Position numbers and translations under genes: made by a program. The notes below the pieces were generated by a model. It was not told where the DNA came from and ran no database searches. It saw only the letters and a list, made by a program, of their open reading frames with translations. A stretch of 64,000 nt of DNA from Colletotrichum lupini (lineage: Eukaryota; Ascomycota; Sordariomycetes; Glomerellales; Glomerellaceae). Positions 26,067 through 37,204 of the stretch are shown one piece after another. Each line of letters opens with the position of its first letter. The first letter of the stretch is position 1. The stretch is taken from the NCBI RefSeq assembly GCF_023278565.1, contig NC_064679.1:5208001-5272000 (forward strand). Reading direction: 5' to 3'.

Positions 26067-28412
26067 GGTTGTGGGCGACCCAACCGCGGCGAGACAAATG
26101 ATGAGAAAAATACGGCCACTCCGAGCGCATGCCGGTTGGCACTGGCTGCGAAAGCGGACGACCGCTTCTGATCAGATTTGTTTCACTGCGACAAGTCGAT
26201 GATAGATCTCTTGGGCCGTGCTAGAGTCTCTCTCCCGAAGATGCAACCAAGTTGACAGCGGTGAGCCGTGCAGAGACGCTCCAACGTATTCTCCTCCAAA
26301 GATCGAGGGGGTGGATATTAGAGGGACTAGATTGACCAGCGGGATCTAGATATCAAGCCGTGAGGCGAACGGAGTAGAGAGAAACGGTCTCGGGCGGGAA
26401 GTTGAACAAGACAAAAGCCAAACGAAGAAGAAACGCCATCGGATGGGTGAAGATGACAGACGCCACGAAGGGGATAGAGAGGATGACATGGACTTTTTCT
26501 TAGACGAGCGGTTCGGTGGACGTTGGGTCAAGTGCATGCATCCGCATGAGTGGCATGCAACCTCAAGCCGAGGGGTCCAAGGATCGCGCGTGCAGGACAG
26601 CACCCATGCGGCCACGCCCATGCCCACCCCTTCGTAGCGTAGCTCAAGCGTTCTCTCTTTGACATTCTGGCTAAGCGACCTTGGCCGGCGAAGCGAGGGC
26701 GGATACTCACGCAAGCGAGCCCAGGATGTGTGTTACTGCAGCTGCACGTTTTCACTAAACATCCCCCACAACCCTCCCACATTTCCTCTCCCCCACCTGT
26801 CCCCGAGGGGTCAGACTGACAATTGTGTACCAAAACTTTCTGTACGAATACTCAAGCAAATATCTGTTCTCGTCTGATTTCGTGCTGATTCTTTGAAGGC
26901 TTGAAAGATTTGAAAGTTGTTTGTGAAGAATTGATGTGAAAAGTCTGGAGGCTGTGATGCGAAGGGTACGTACATCCTTGACTGGGTAGAGTAACTTGAG
27001 GTCGTCGCATTCAACGAGGTCGGTTCTGGCTCTGATCGCCCCATATGTCGATGCTTGCTGGTATGCGATATTGGTGATTGCCAGGCTTTCAAGCAACTTG
27101 TTACAAGTGCTTCGTATTGACTTGCCAATCGCCTGGATGCGCCAAGTGGGCGCAGGAACGAGCAACAGGACCTGTTGAGCTGGAGCAAAAGATTCGGTTA
27201 TTGGTCAGTAGCATTCGTACTTGAGCGTTTAGCGACATTTGATGGTGGAAGCGGAAAGCAATGGCGCTAGCATGGATGATGGGCGAGGCGAGTAAGAGTA
27301 TCCGCACGGATGGTCCCAATACCGGTACGCATCACCTCGTAGAGTCGTAGCAGGCCCTCTGTGCCTCTTCACTTCTCAGCTCTTAATCTCACATAATACC
27401 AACCCCTGTTGTTGATGCTTACGCCCTGCATCCAGATAACTCAACCGGCATCGCAAGTGGCCTGCCTGCTCGAGCGACATCAACTCCGGCGAAGTGCGAA
27501 AAATGCAGTAGCAAGAATAATCCTGGGGTCAAATCATTGGATGTCAACATGGAGTCGTTTTTGTGAACTTTGATTCTCATCTCGAAGTAAGTTAAGTGTC
27601 AATTTGGGGACATGGGGGTCATGATAGGGGCGACCTTGGGGGGCCACGATGTCACATGCTTGTCAGCCTTAAAGGCGGCAAATCACAGTCCCGATTGGTT
27701 CCCGAACCTTACTGCGTAGCTCGCCAGGTTTCTTGACAACGATGTCGTAGGTGGTTTGTGATTTGTGAGGCAATATACATTGTTTGTTCATGGGTATCTG
27801 TGAGTTCGATGCTGTGGTGTTGTAAAAGACGCAACTTTCCACCTATATCCGATGACTAGAGTTTATTGCTGGACGTTGAAAGATGGAATGAAACTTTGAA
27901 CATCAGTATCCACTCAAACTAAATTTTTAGATTATGTCAGTGGGATATTTAAGGAAGCTGGTCGATCAATGTAGAGGTACTAGAGGTGTATAATTGGGTT
28001 CATCACTCGTGGTCATTCGTTTCCTAGGGCGGGCTTTCCTTCTCAGCTATCAATGGTGAAGTACGTGCATTATTGTTGAGAAGATCAGGCAACTGTGTCA
28101 AATATCTGCATATGGTCAACACGCCCACTGATCTAGATTAGTCGGATCTACCACCAAACTGATATCATTGACATGTGGTTTGCCACCATTGTTATTATTC
28201 GTGCTGAGTGTTGCTTTTCGACACCTTTATTGAGCTCGCGTATACTGCTGGGTTGTCTACAAGTCACAACATCATTTAGAGGCTCAGTCATTCAAGCATC
28301 ACTCCGAGAAAACACAGAGACGCCAGTGGGCACATGAGATGATAAGTGTACTGATCTGACAAAAAGGAGATCCTCACTGAGAGGAGCCTACACTGCCGAA
28401 AAATAGTCTCAA
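26067..28412. other. Intergenic region upstream of the ABC transporter
   Basis: This 2.3-kb gap holds the promoter of the minus-strand ABC transporter and the 3' flank of the minus-strand arabinanase. Overlapping minus-strand frames of 125-136 codons at 26755-27188 have no recognisable domain. From about 27.5 to 28.4 kb the sequence becomes more AT-rich and lacks any frame worth noting. I see no RNA gene. Confidence 0.5.
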
Positions 28413-29369
28413 TCAGTAGATAACTGGCCAGTCCGACTCCCACCGAATAAGGTTAATACCCAACAGTGCAGCATTGGCGCTGTTGTAGTAATGGTACACA
28501 AACACATCAGCGTCCGCGTCCGTAAACACAGATGGGTGACCAGGCCCATAGATGGAGCCGTGAGTAGCCATCACCTCAGTACCGCCGCCATTCAACATGC
28601 TCACTCCGTTACGATCGGTAAATGGGCCCGTCATGCTGGTAGACCGGCCGACCATGGTGCGGTAGGTGCTCGAGGCGCCCTTGCAGCAGAAGTCGAACGA
28701 CACCCACAGGTAGTAGTAACTCCCGCGGCGCGTGATAAAGGGCGCCTCGATGGCGCCGTCGTTGACGGTGCGGCGGGCAAGAGAGACGAGGTTGGTACCG
28801 GAGCGCTTGCCGGTGCTGGGGTTGATGGAGATCATCTTGATGCCCGTCCAGAAGGAGCCAAACGATAGCCACCAGTTGCCGCTGGCGTCGACGATGAGAT
28901 TGGGGTCAATGGCGTTGTAGTCGACGGAGCTTGAAGATTCAATGACGAGACCCTGGTTCGTCCACGAGCCGGAGGCGCCGGTGGAGCTCGTGGCGAGGAA
29001 GATGGCGGACTTTTGGGAGCCGAAAGTGGACGCCGAGTAGTACATGTAGTACTGCCCGTTGCGGTAGGAGATGTCTGGGGCCCAGAGGTTGGTGTCTCCG
29101 CCCGTGTAAGCGGTTGTCCATGAGGCGCCGTTGGGGAAGGCAGCGCCGGCATCACGCCATACGGTGCGGTCGGTGGACGTCTTGAGAGCGATGTTAGTTC
29201 CCGTGTGGGCCATGAGGTATGTGCCACTTGACGTCTTAAGGACGGACGGGTCGTGGACATTGATGCTGCCGGAGACGGGACCTGGATTCGGGTACGCTGC
29301 GGAGACGCTCGGAACGGCTGATAGGACAGTGAGCAGGCCACCGAGAAGACCCTTCCATGTTGGCGCCAT
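28413..29369 (-). CDS. abnA: Secreted GH43 arabinan endo-1,5-alpha-L-arabinanase
   Basis: Intron-free gene for 318 residues, starting at the ATG at 29369 (the longer open frame has no upstream ATG). Residues 1-24 form a signal peptide with a likely cut after SVSA. The rest is one five-bladed beta-propeller GH43 domain. The catalytic triad is visible: HDPS (base Asp40), AIDPN (pKa modulator Asp155) and AIEAP (acid Glu208). GPGHPS (His278) supplies the metal-coordinating histidine, and SFDFCCKG with its neighbouring Cys pair is typical of the AbnA group. The family hydrolyses internal alpha-1,5 bonds of pectic arabinan outside the cell. A GH43 member of other specificity cannot be excluded, but length and motifs fit endo-arabinanase closely. 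Confidence 0.92.
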   Translation of the reverse strand: MAPTWKGLLGGLLTVLSAVPSVSAAYPNPGPVSGSINVHDPSVLKTSSGTYLMAHTGTNIALKTSTDRTVWRDAGAAFPNGASWTTAYTGGDTNLWAPDISYRNGQYYMYYSASTFGSQKSAIFLATSSTGASGSWTNQGLVIESSSSVDYNAIDPNLIVDASGNWWLSFGSFWTGIKMISINPSTGKRSGTNLVSLARRTVNDGAIEAPFITRRGSYYYLWVSFDFCCKGASSTYRTMVGRSTSMTGPFTDRNGVSMLNGGGTEVMATHGSIYGPGHPSVFTDADADVFVYHYYNSANAALLGINLIRWESDWPVIY

Positions 29370-29976
29370 TGTGAATTGTAAAGCTCTTGTCAAGTCTCTC
29401 AGCTGGTACAAGTTGTTTGAGAGGTGGAACACCGGTTGCCAAGGCAAATCTCAAAGGTAATAGACGCCGACGCCGCAGGTTGACAATCTCAACAGAGACG
29501 AGTTACAGTCGCAGCTGCGCCCTATTTATTCTTCAATTCGAAGAGCGCGAACGAGGTCATCTTGGCTGCCTGGGTTGTCTCTCCGCCCTACCTAGGCATG
29601 TTACATCGAATCCCGGGTCCGGCAGACGGAGTTTTGATAGGTGCAAACTACTTGGAAAATTTCCCATTGGTCCTGTTATAGACTCGAGCATGGGTGTCTG
29701 CCGGTAGTTGGTCAGATACGTGGATTTAGTCAACTTCTTATTTTCCGTGTGTTCTCACGTTGCCAAGGAGCCCCATCCTCTGGACTCCAAGCGCACCACG
29801 GATTAATCTCCAACCCCCGCGGAGAGTTTGGTCCCGTGATTGTTCTTGGTGTATTTAGGGGTCTTACCCCAAGAAGAAGAAAACCAACGCGTGGGGCGGT
29901 GGCTGATGACACGAAGTGAACCGTCTTTATGGCAGAAACATTTGTGAATTGACGTGCTGTACTCAAAATTGTCTGT

Positions 29977-30011
29977 CGCTTTTACGCGCTTTTACGCGCT
30001 TTTACGCGCTT
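29977..30011. repeat. 10-bp tandem repeat (TTTACGCGCT x3)
   Basis: Three perfect head-to-tail copies of TTTACGCGCT at 29981-30010, preceded by a partial copy CGCT. It stands alone in the intergenic region and may be a variable-number repeat. Confidence 0.85.
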
Positions 30012-31145
30012 GTATACTCGAAACTCTCCCTCGTAGCTGTTCATTTGAAGGCCTAGTGCAGACTCGTATGATGCAGCTCATATTTGATGATGCAAGTTCA
30101 CATCGCTGGCAAGAGGAGTGGGGGGATATTACGGTATCGTGTTAACTGGAGGACATGCTGGTATTGCAGCAATGCTCGCTGCTCGTGTAAGCAAGTGAAC
30201 AGGGTGTTTGAGCTACAACAAGAAAGCAGCGACACGATGGCACAACGAGTCATATGCTTGCATTTTCAGGCAAAACAAGATCATGTCATCAAAATGAAGG
30301 AAAGGGATTGTTTGAGGCACAAGTAGGTATTCAAAAGTGGCGACGCTGCCACGATTCATCAGAGATTCCCTCCACTTCATCAACATAGAGCATTATTTGA
30401 AGTATTCAAAAGCGTGACAATACAACCTTGAAGTAGTCATCTGCCCAATAACAGAACGGAGAGAAATCTCCAATGATAGAATCACCATGGCACTGTTGAA
30501 GCTATGCCTACATCACACCACTTCATGAAGTCATAGCGGTGTATTAACACGGGTTCTTAGTTTTTACGCGCACCTTTTGTTCAAACTTTGAGGCTTCCGG
30601 CTTGTTCAAGAACCTGCATGAAGTCCATATACTCCTCCCAAAGGCTACAGCTGAAACTGACACGTTCCCAGGTCATTTCAAAAAAATATCAGGTCGGTGG
30701 CGATGTCATAATCTTGTCTCTATCGTTGCCAACTCGATCGTCTTTGGAGTCATTTGAATCTTGAAACACACAGAAATCAAGAGAGTGGGGCGACGTTGAA
30801 TTCTACCGGCTCTAGAGATATGATTCGGACTCCCGCATCGCTATAGCTGCCGAAAACAGAAGCTGTGTGTTCCAGCGCGTACTGTGTATATGTATTCAAT
30901 TTCCCGAAAAAGGAACGTCCTTCAACTCAAGCGTTTTCTGAAATAGAAAAACGCTGTCGATGCAGGCAGCACTATGGCGAGAAATACTTCATTACGAAAC
31001 CCATCATAGAAGGTAGGCTTGACAGCAGATTGTGGAAGACTTTGCATAGCGATATCCACCAGATGCTGACGAAGGGAGTTTGCACCATGGTGTTCGAGCA
31101 GCTTCATTGTGTTTAGCACATTGACCATCTGCCGAGGAACCCAAG

Positions 31146-32872
31146 CTTGGCATTTGTGTTTTCTGGTGGCTTACCCTTTGAGAGCCGTCACGTGAGAGTA
31201 TCTCGAGACTTGTTGGGGTTGAGCGACTGATGGACAGGTCTACTAACGGCACGCAGCTCGGTTTCAATGATATCTCCGGAGCGGGGCACGGAGGGGCCGT
31301 GCCAATGACTGTGGAAGACGGGACCCACATCTCCGGACGCGCGGGGGCATCAATTTGGCATCACTGGACGCGGAAGCTGATCACACGAGCTTGATACCTA
31401 TTTGGGAAACTACTGTATGTACTGTATGTACTGTATGTATGTATGGAAGAAACGGTCGTCTTATGTCGTGCATCACTGAGGCTGTGAAGGCCATGGTGCA
31501 GCAGGTCTCCAAACAAGGTAGGATGGAGTGAGTATTGGTTGGGTCGCCAAGTCGGAATGACTCGGGCTTATTTGCTGCTGGAGAATGGGCGGTCTGTCGA
31601 TGAAACTCTCGGAGTTGGCATGGAAGAATCTTGGCTATTCCCAACGTTACGATAAGGGTGATTTGATTTCGTCTCGGATGTGCCGTGATGATGGTTTGTA
31701 CGTTGCCTGTAAGGTAAGGAGGCTGAGGTAGGAGGGGCCATGCTGATGCTGTGCGACGGGGAAGAAGATGGCTGGATGGGTTGATGAAGCGAGCTTGGCT
31801 GGGCGGCAATGTCCACTCAGAATCGGTGACTGGCACACATGTCCTGGCAGCCAAGACTCCCAAGAGCCCCAGACTGTGGAACTGTGGAGGAATTCTGGGT
31901 ATGGTGATGGACGTTGATAGTGTGGGATATCCGCCGCGGACACGACCTCGGTGGTATACCGGGGAGAAGGCCGTTTGAACCTTGGTCCATTGTGATTCCA
32001 AAGCGAGCCACTAGGTAGTATGGAATGGAAGGCTTCCAGAACCGTTAGTATCCGTACGGATATCTAAGGTGCCTAAGGGCCTTTAGTGTCTAGTAGGTAG
32101 GCGGTAGTCTGTAGACCGATGCTGCCCAGGCTCGTGGAGGCCCTGGAGGGGTTCCCAAGACGCGCCACCGGCGCCATCGCCGTCATCGCCGGCTGCGCCC
32201 CAACCACGATGGGGGGAGGCACGGAGGGAAAGACCACCCATCTCCCACAGTCGTTGCTTTCCGTGCTTTCCCCCGGGGGTCGCACTTGCCCCTCCCCACG
32301 CCGGCCCGCCTCCGCTCCTTTCCGGCGTGTCTTTCTTCTTTCCTCCCTTTGCACCGTCACCAGCACCTGCTTGTTCGACACCCCGCACATGTGCAATGGC
32401 CCCAAGTTCCCGCCGTGCTTTCCCTACAAATTCGAGCGGACTTGGCATCTGACGTAATCGTTCCAATCGTGCACTTTCCCATGTCTGAATGCGTGCGACC
32501 TTCCCTGCCAGAAAGAAGAAAAAAAGGACATAACACGAATATCCGGTATATCTCCAGATAATGCTGCACACAGCACGAGGGCCCGCCTCCGCCAAGGTCA
32601 GCCAAGATGGCCAAGCGTGATCTAATGCTTGATGGATGGATACACTCGCCGACTTCTGCACCAGTAAGAAAATCTTGGCAGACACAATTCCTGTCACCGT
32701 CACCATCTGTACCTTCCAGTATGGGGTACTTGCCTTACATCCATGTTCTGTCCGCGTACCTTAGGTACTGTGCCCCCCTCCAGGGCGGTCTTTCCTTGTT
32801 GTTCCTCAACTGCCACGATACCGGTACCGTTCTTGCCGTTGCCGCACTCCATGGATTCCAATTGTTCTTGGC
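31146..32872. promoter_or_regulatory. Cluster of PacC-type GCCAAG sites upstream of the ENA ATPase
   Basis: Ten exact GCCAAG/CTTGGC hexamers start at 31146, 31630, 31794, 31850, 32441, 32591, 32601, 32610, 32674 and 32867, and a GCCAGG (as CCTGGC) lies at 31844. About one would be expected by chance on both strands of 1.7 kb. Three fall within 25 bases (32591-32615), about 600 bases upstream of the ATG. GCCARG is the core recognised by the alkaline-pH factor PacC, and ENA-type ATPases are alkaline- and salt-induced in fungi. The sites are seen; binding is inferred. Confidence 0.6.
31411..31437. repeat. 9-bp tandem repeat (TACTGTATG x3)
   Basis: Three perfect copies of TACTGTATG, followed by two further TATG units. 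A simple microsatellite-like repeat in non-coding DNA. Confidence 0.85.
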
Positions 32873-32985
32873 GATGCTGCGTTTCGCCCTCCCTCCTGCC
32901 CTCAAAAAGCAGAACGATGCCCCCTTCCCGGCCTCTGCCTCTTGACGTCTCTTTCTCACCAACAACGAACGCTGCAAGCCATCCA

Positions 32986-33042
32986 ATGACACCTCAATTG
33001 ACGACCTGCCTCTGTGTTGCCACCTTGACCAGTCCTTGCTGA
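32986..33042 (+). other. Candidate uORF in the leader of the ENA ATPase
   Basis: An ATG at 32986 opens an 18-codon frame ending in TGA at 33042, 169 bases upstream of the main ATG. The surrounding pyrimidine-rich sequence looks like a 5' leader. Whether the transcript starts upstream of it is unknown, so its role in translation is uncertain. Confidence 0.3.
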
Positions 33043-33210
33043 AATCGTCCAGTTTGTCCAACTCGACCCATTTTAGGAATCTTCATCAACCCCCTCGTCT
33101 TTCTATCGCTGCCACTTCCAAGAGCTCAACTCTCTCTGGCATCATCAACTCTACCCCCTCACCCGCATCACCTATTTTGAGCTCCCACACTCTGTTCCCC
33201 TTTGCCTGGC

Positions 33211-36200
33211 ATGGGGAACCAAAAGGCCGCAAAGCCCGATGAGAATCACGTCTCGGGCCAATCCAACAAACCGCTCTCTCACCCAGCCCATGCCTTGTCA
33301 TACCAGCAGCTGGCTGAGGAGCTCCGCGCCAACACCCTCAATGGTCTCTCTGCTCAAGACGCAAAGTCCCGTCTCGACGAGTTCGGCCATAATGACCTTG
33401 GCGAAGCCGAGGGCGTTCAGCCCATCAAGATCATCATCGCCCAGATTGCCAATGCCATGACCATGGTGAGTTGCTTTCCCACCTTTACTCCAAACCCGCC
33501 CTTTGCTAACCTGTGCCTAGGTCCTGATTCTTGCCATGGCCGTTAGTTTCGGCATTGGCTCATACATTGAGGGCGGTGTCATTACTTTTGTCATCTTGCT
33601 CAACGTCATCGTTGGTTTCTTCCAGGAGTACTCCGCTGAGAAGACAATGGATTCCCTCCGTTCCCTCAGCTCCCCCACCGCCAACATCGTTCGTGACGGT
33701 GAATCCATGGTTGTTCCCTCCGGCGAAATCGTCCCTGGTGACCTCGTTGAGATCAAGACGGGTGACACAATCCCCGCAGATGTCAGGTATCCTATGCCAT
33801 CAACAGCAACGTCAAGACCAAGCAGAGCAACTGATGATGCTACAGGCTGATCGAGGCGGTCAACTTCGAGACCGACGAGGCTCTGTTGACCGGCGAATCC
33901 CTCCCCGTGCGAAAGAACGAAGACGCAACTTTCCCCGATAACACCGGCCCCGGAGACCGTCTCAACGTCGCATACAGTTCGTCCAATGTCACCAAGGGTC
34001 GCGCCAAGGGCATTGTCTTCGCAACAGGCGTTTACACCGAGATTGGAGCTATTGCGTCTGCCCTTCGCAAGAAGGATTCCAAGGTCCGCGAGGTCAAACG
34101 CAAGCCCAATGGCAAGGCAAAGCCTCATCGGTACCTCGAGGCTTATACCTTGACTCTGACCGATGCCATTGGACGTTTCCTTGGTGTCAACGTTGGCACC
34201 CCTTTGCAACAGAAACTCTCCAAGCTCGCCATGCTCTTGTTCGGCATCGCCATCGTCTGTGCCATCATTGTTCTTGGCGCCAACAAGTTCGAGGCTAGTC
34301 AGGAAGTTATCATCTACGCAGTTGCGACCGGTCTGTCCATGATCCCGGCCAGTCTCGTGGTCGTACTCACCATCACTATGGCGGCCGGAACCAAGCGCAT
34401 GGTGAAGCGCAATGTCATTGTGCGCAATCTCAAGTCGCTCGAGGCTCTTGGTGCAGTTACGGATATTTACTCCGACAAGACCGGCACCCTGACGCAGGGC
34501 AAAATGCTAGCCCGCGGTGCTTGGTTGCCTGCTATGGGAACGTACACCGTCGAAAACACATCGTCACCAATGGACCCCACCACTGGTGATGTTCGCTACG
34601 ACGAGCGGTCTCCTAGACACCTCAACTTTAAAAAGGGAGGTGACGCTTGTGGCACCATCATGAAGACCGACCAGCTGTTGCAAAATAGCAAGTCGGCCCT
34701 ATCCGCGTTCCTTTACGTGGCGTCCCTGGCCAATCTCGCCACCATCAACAAGAAAGATGATCAATGGCTTGCCCGCGGCGATCCCACCGAAATCGCCATC
34801 CAGGTCTTTGCTTCTCGGTTCGACATGAATCGCCTCAAATTTGTCAGTGGCAGTGACAGCCCCGAGTGGAGCGAGATTGCCGAGCTTCCATTCGACTCGG
34901 ATGTCAAGCGCATGTCCGTCATCATGAAGAACAACGCCACGAGCGAGTATTTCGCCTACACCAAGGGTGCTGTTGAGAGAGTGATTCAGATCTGCACAAA
35001 GTACGCTCCCAGAGATGATGGCGTACTGGTAGACATCACGCCTGAGTTCCGTGAGGAAATCCTTCGCAACATGGAGGCTTTGGCGGGACTCGGGTTGCGC
35101 GTTCTCGCACTTGCGAGCAAGCCTTATGAGGGCACACCCAGCAAGGGCGATGAGGTTGAGCGTGCTTCGGTCGAATGTGACCTTGTATTCCGCGGTCTCG
35201 TGGGACTCTACGATCCCCCGCGTCCCGAATCCGCTCCTGCTGTTCGACAGTGCCACGAGGCCGGTATTTCGGTCCACATGCTCACCGGTGACCACCCTGA
35301 GACCGCAAAGGCCATTGCCATTGAGGTTGGCATTTTGCCCACTCGCATGGAGCGCGTCGCGAGGAACGTTTCAGACGCCATGGTCATGACGGCTTCGTCG
35401 TTCGATGCATTGAGTGACGACGAGGTTGACAAGCTTCCTGTCCTGCCGCTCGTCATTGCGAGATGCGCCCCGAGCACCAAAGTCCGAATGATTGAGGCTC
35501 TTCACCGCCGCAAGAAATTCTGTGCCATGGTATGTGGATATTCCTTCGCCCCATCTGTGTAATGGTCTTCTAATTTGGATAGACCGGTGACGGCGTCAAC
35601 GACTCCCCTTCCCTCCGCCGTGCCGATGTTGGCATTGCTATGGGTCAGTCGGGTTCAGACGTGGCCAAGGATGCATCCGATATCGTCCTGACCGACGACA
35701 ACTTTGCCTCCATTGTCGCCGCTATTGAAGAGGGCCGTCGTATCTTTGACAACATTCAAAAGTTCGTGTTGCATGTCCTTGCTGAAAACATTGCCCAAGC
35801 TGGAACATTGCTGGTTGGTCTCACTTTCAAGGACGCACGCGGGCTGTCGGTCTTCCCGCTTGCTCCTGTTGAAATCGTCTGGATTATCATGGCCACATCT
35901 GGCATGCCCGACATGGGACTTGGCTTTGAGCGTGCTGTCCCAGACATCATGCGTCGCCCACCTCAGTCTCTCAAGACGGGCATTTTCACCATGGAGTTCC
36001 TCGTCGACATGGTCTTCTACGGCCTCTGGATCACCGCTCTCTGCCTTTCAAGCTTCTCGCTGGTTGTCTACGGATTCGGGGCTGGCGATCTTGGAGAGAG
36101 CTGCAACGAAAGATACAATGACTCTTGCGACACAGTCTTCCGCGCCCGTGCCACCACTTTTGCCTGCCTCACATGGTTTGCCTTGTTCTTGGCCTGGGAG

Positions 36201-36635
36201 ATGGTCGATATGCGTCGGTCATTCTTCCGCATGCAACCAGGATCCAAGAAATATTTCACCCAGTGGATGATTGACGTTTGGCGAAACAGGTTCCTCTTCT
36301 GGGCCATTATTATCGGCTTCGTTACCCTGTTTCCCCTGCTGTATATCCCCGTCATCAATACTGTTGTGTTCAAGCACAAGGGCATCACGTGGGAATGGGG
36401 CATTGTGTTCATTGCTGCAGGACTTTTCTTCGCTGGTGTCGAATCCTGGAAATGGGGCAAACGCGTCTTCTTCAGGATCCGCAACAGCAAGAAGCTTGGT
36501 GTCGCGTGGAAAGACATGGACATTGAACAGAGAGTATTCGGGGAGTACCTCGGCTCGAGCGATGATGATCACCACACCGAAATCGGCGACGATGACATTG
36601 ACCTGGAGAAGGAGAGGGCGGCCTTGGAGAAGTAG
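33211..36635 (+). CDS. ENA1: ENA-type (P2D) Na+/K+-exporting P-type ATPase
   Basis: Four exons joined over three short introns (33466-33520, 33787-33845, 35530-35582) encode 1085 residues, the usual length for ENA pumps. The ATG at 33211 is chosen because no earlier in-frame ATG exists. Visible in order are a cation-ATPase N-terminal domain, the actuator loop TGES (189-192), TM4 with MIPASLVVVL, the phosphorylation motif SDKTGT (Asp384), the nucleotide-binding region (KGAVERV), TGDHPETA and the hinge GDGVND (from about 737, just after intron 3), then six C-terminal helices and an acidic tail. ENA pumps sit in the plasma membrane and expel Na+, K+ or Li+ under salt or alkaline stress. The upstream GCCAAG cluster suggests pH control. 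The calcium-pump (PMR1/SERCA) alternative is unlikely given the MIPASLV and C-terminal features. Confidence 0.95.
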
Positions 36636-37204
36636 TAAGCGAGACACAGGTACCAGATTGTCAGCTCATGGAGAGAAGTGAGTGCGCACTTTGGAGCGGG
36701 TGAGCGAGACTAGTGCGCATGTTGTAGATGATGATGTTATGGTAACATCTATGATAGTAACGAATCAAAAATCATTTACAAAAAGGTCGCTGAGTCTCTC
36801 TCGGAAGTGTGTCTCAGTCTGCTGCTGCAAGTCACCAGGCACCGATTTAAACCCCTGTTACCATTACCAAACGCGAGCCTACCCGGGCGAGACTATGCCC
36901 ATTCCTTACGCAGATCAGCCCTGTATGTGGCCACAGTACCATGCCAAGGACACTGGACTTCCGAGGGTTGAGATCCTTCAGTGTGTAAACGAACACAACG
37001 AAGTAGCTACTTCTCGTGGTGCGGTGCCACCAAAGGATTGGTCGCCCCGCCGAAGCTGACAACATTTGCATCACTGACTTGAAGGATTGACGTTGATGTA
37101 TTGTTAAGACATTACTGTATAGAAGTGATGAATTCCCCTGGATTCCCACGTTGACTTGCAACAATGAAATTGTTTTCGGGCCATCCATCTAGAAATCTGC
37201 CAAG
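36636..37204. other. Intergenic spacer ENA ATPase to EEP protein
   Basis: This 569-bp gap between two + strand genes holds the ATPase 3' flank and the promoter of the next gene. Overlapping minus-strand frames here show no recognisable features. Confidence 0.5.

Larger units (their letters stand above)
29370..33210. promoter_or_regulatory. Long divergent intergenic region between arabinanase and ENA ATPase
   Basis: This 3.8-kb region separates two divergently transcribed genes. It contains a short tandem repeat at 29977-30010, a 9-bp repeat at 31411-31437, and a dense set of GCCAAG hexamers from 31146 to 32872 described separately. Minus-strand frames of 206-207 codons at 31381-32001 and 32083-32706 carry no domain or codon pattern that I recognise and I do not call them. 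The last 250 bases before the ATPase are pyrimidine-rich and look like its 5' leader. Confidence 0.5.

Noticed and set aside
31381..32001. 206-codon minus strand frame with no overlap to a known gene
   Set aside because: No domain, no ATG-supported context, codon use looks random, and it contains a microsatellite translation. It sits within the ENA promoter region.
32083..32706. 207-codon minus strand frame
   Set aside because: Low-complexity Gly/Lys/Arg translation of the GC-rich ENA upstream region; opposite to the expected leader; not protein-like.
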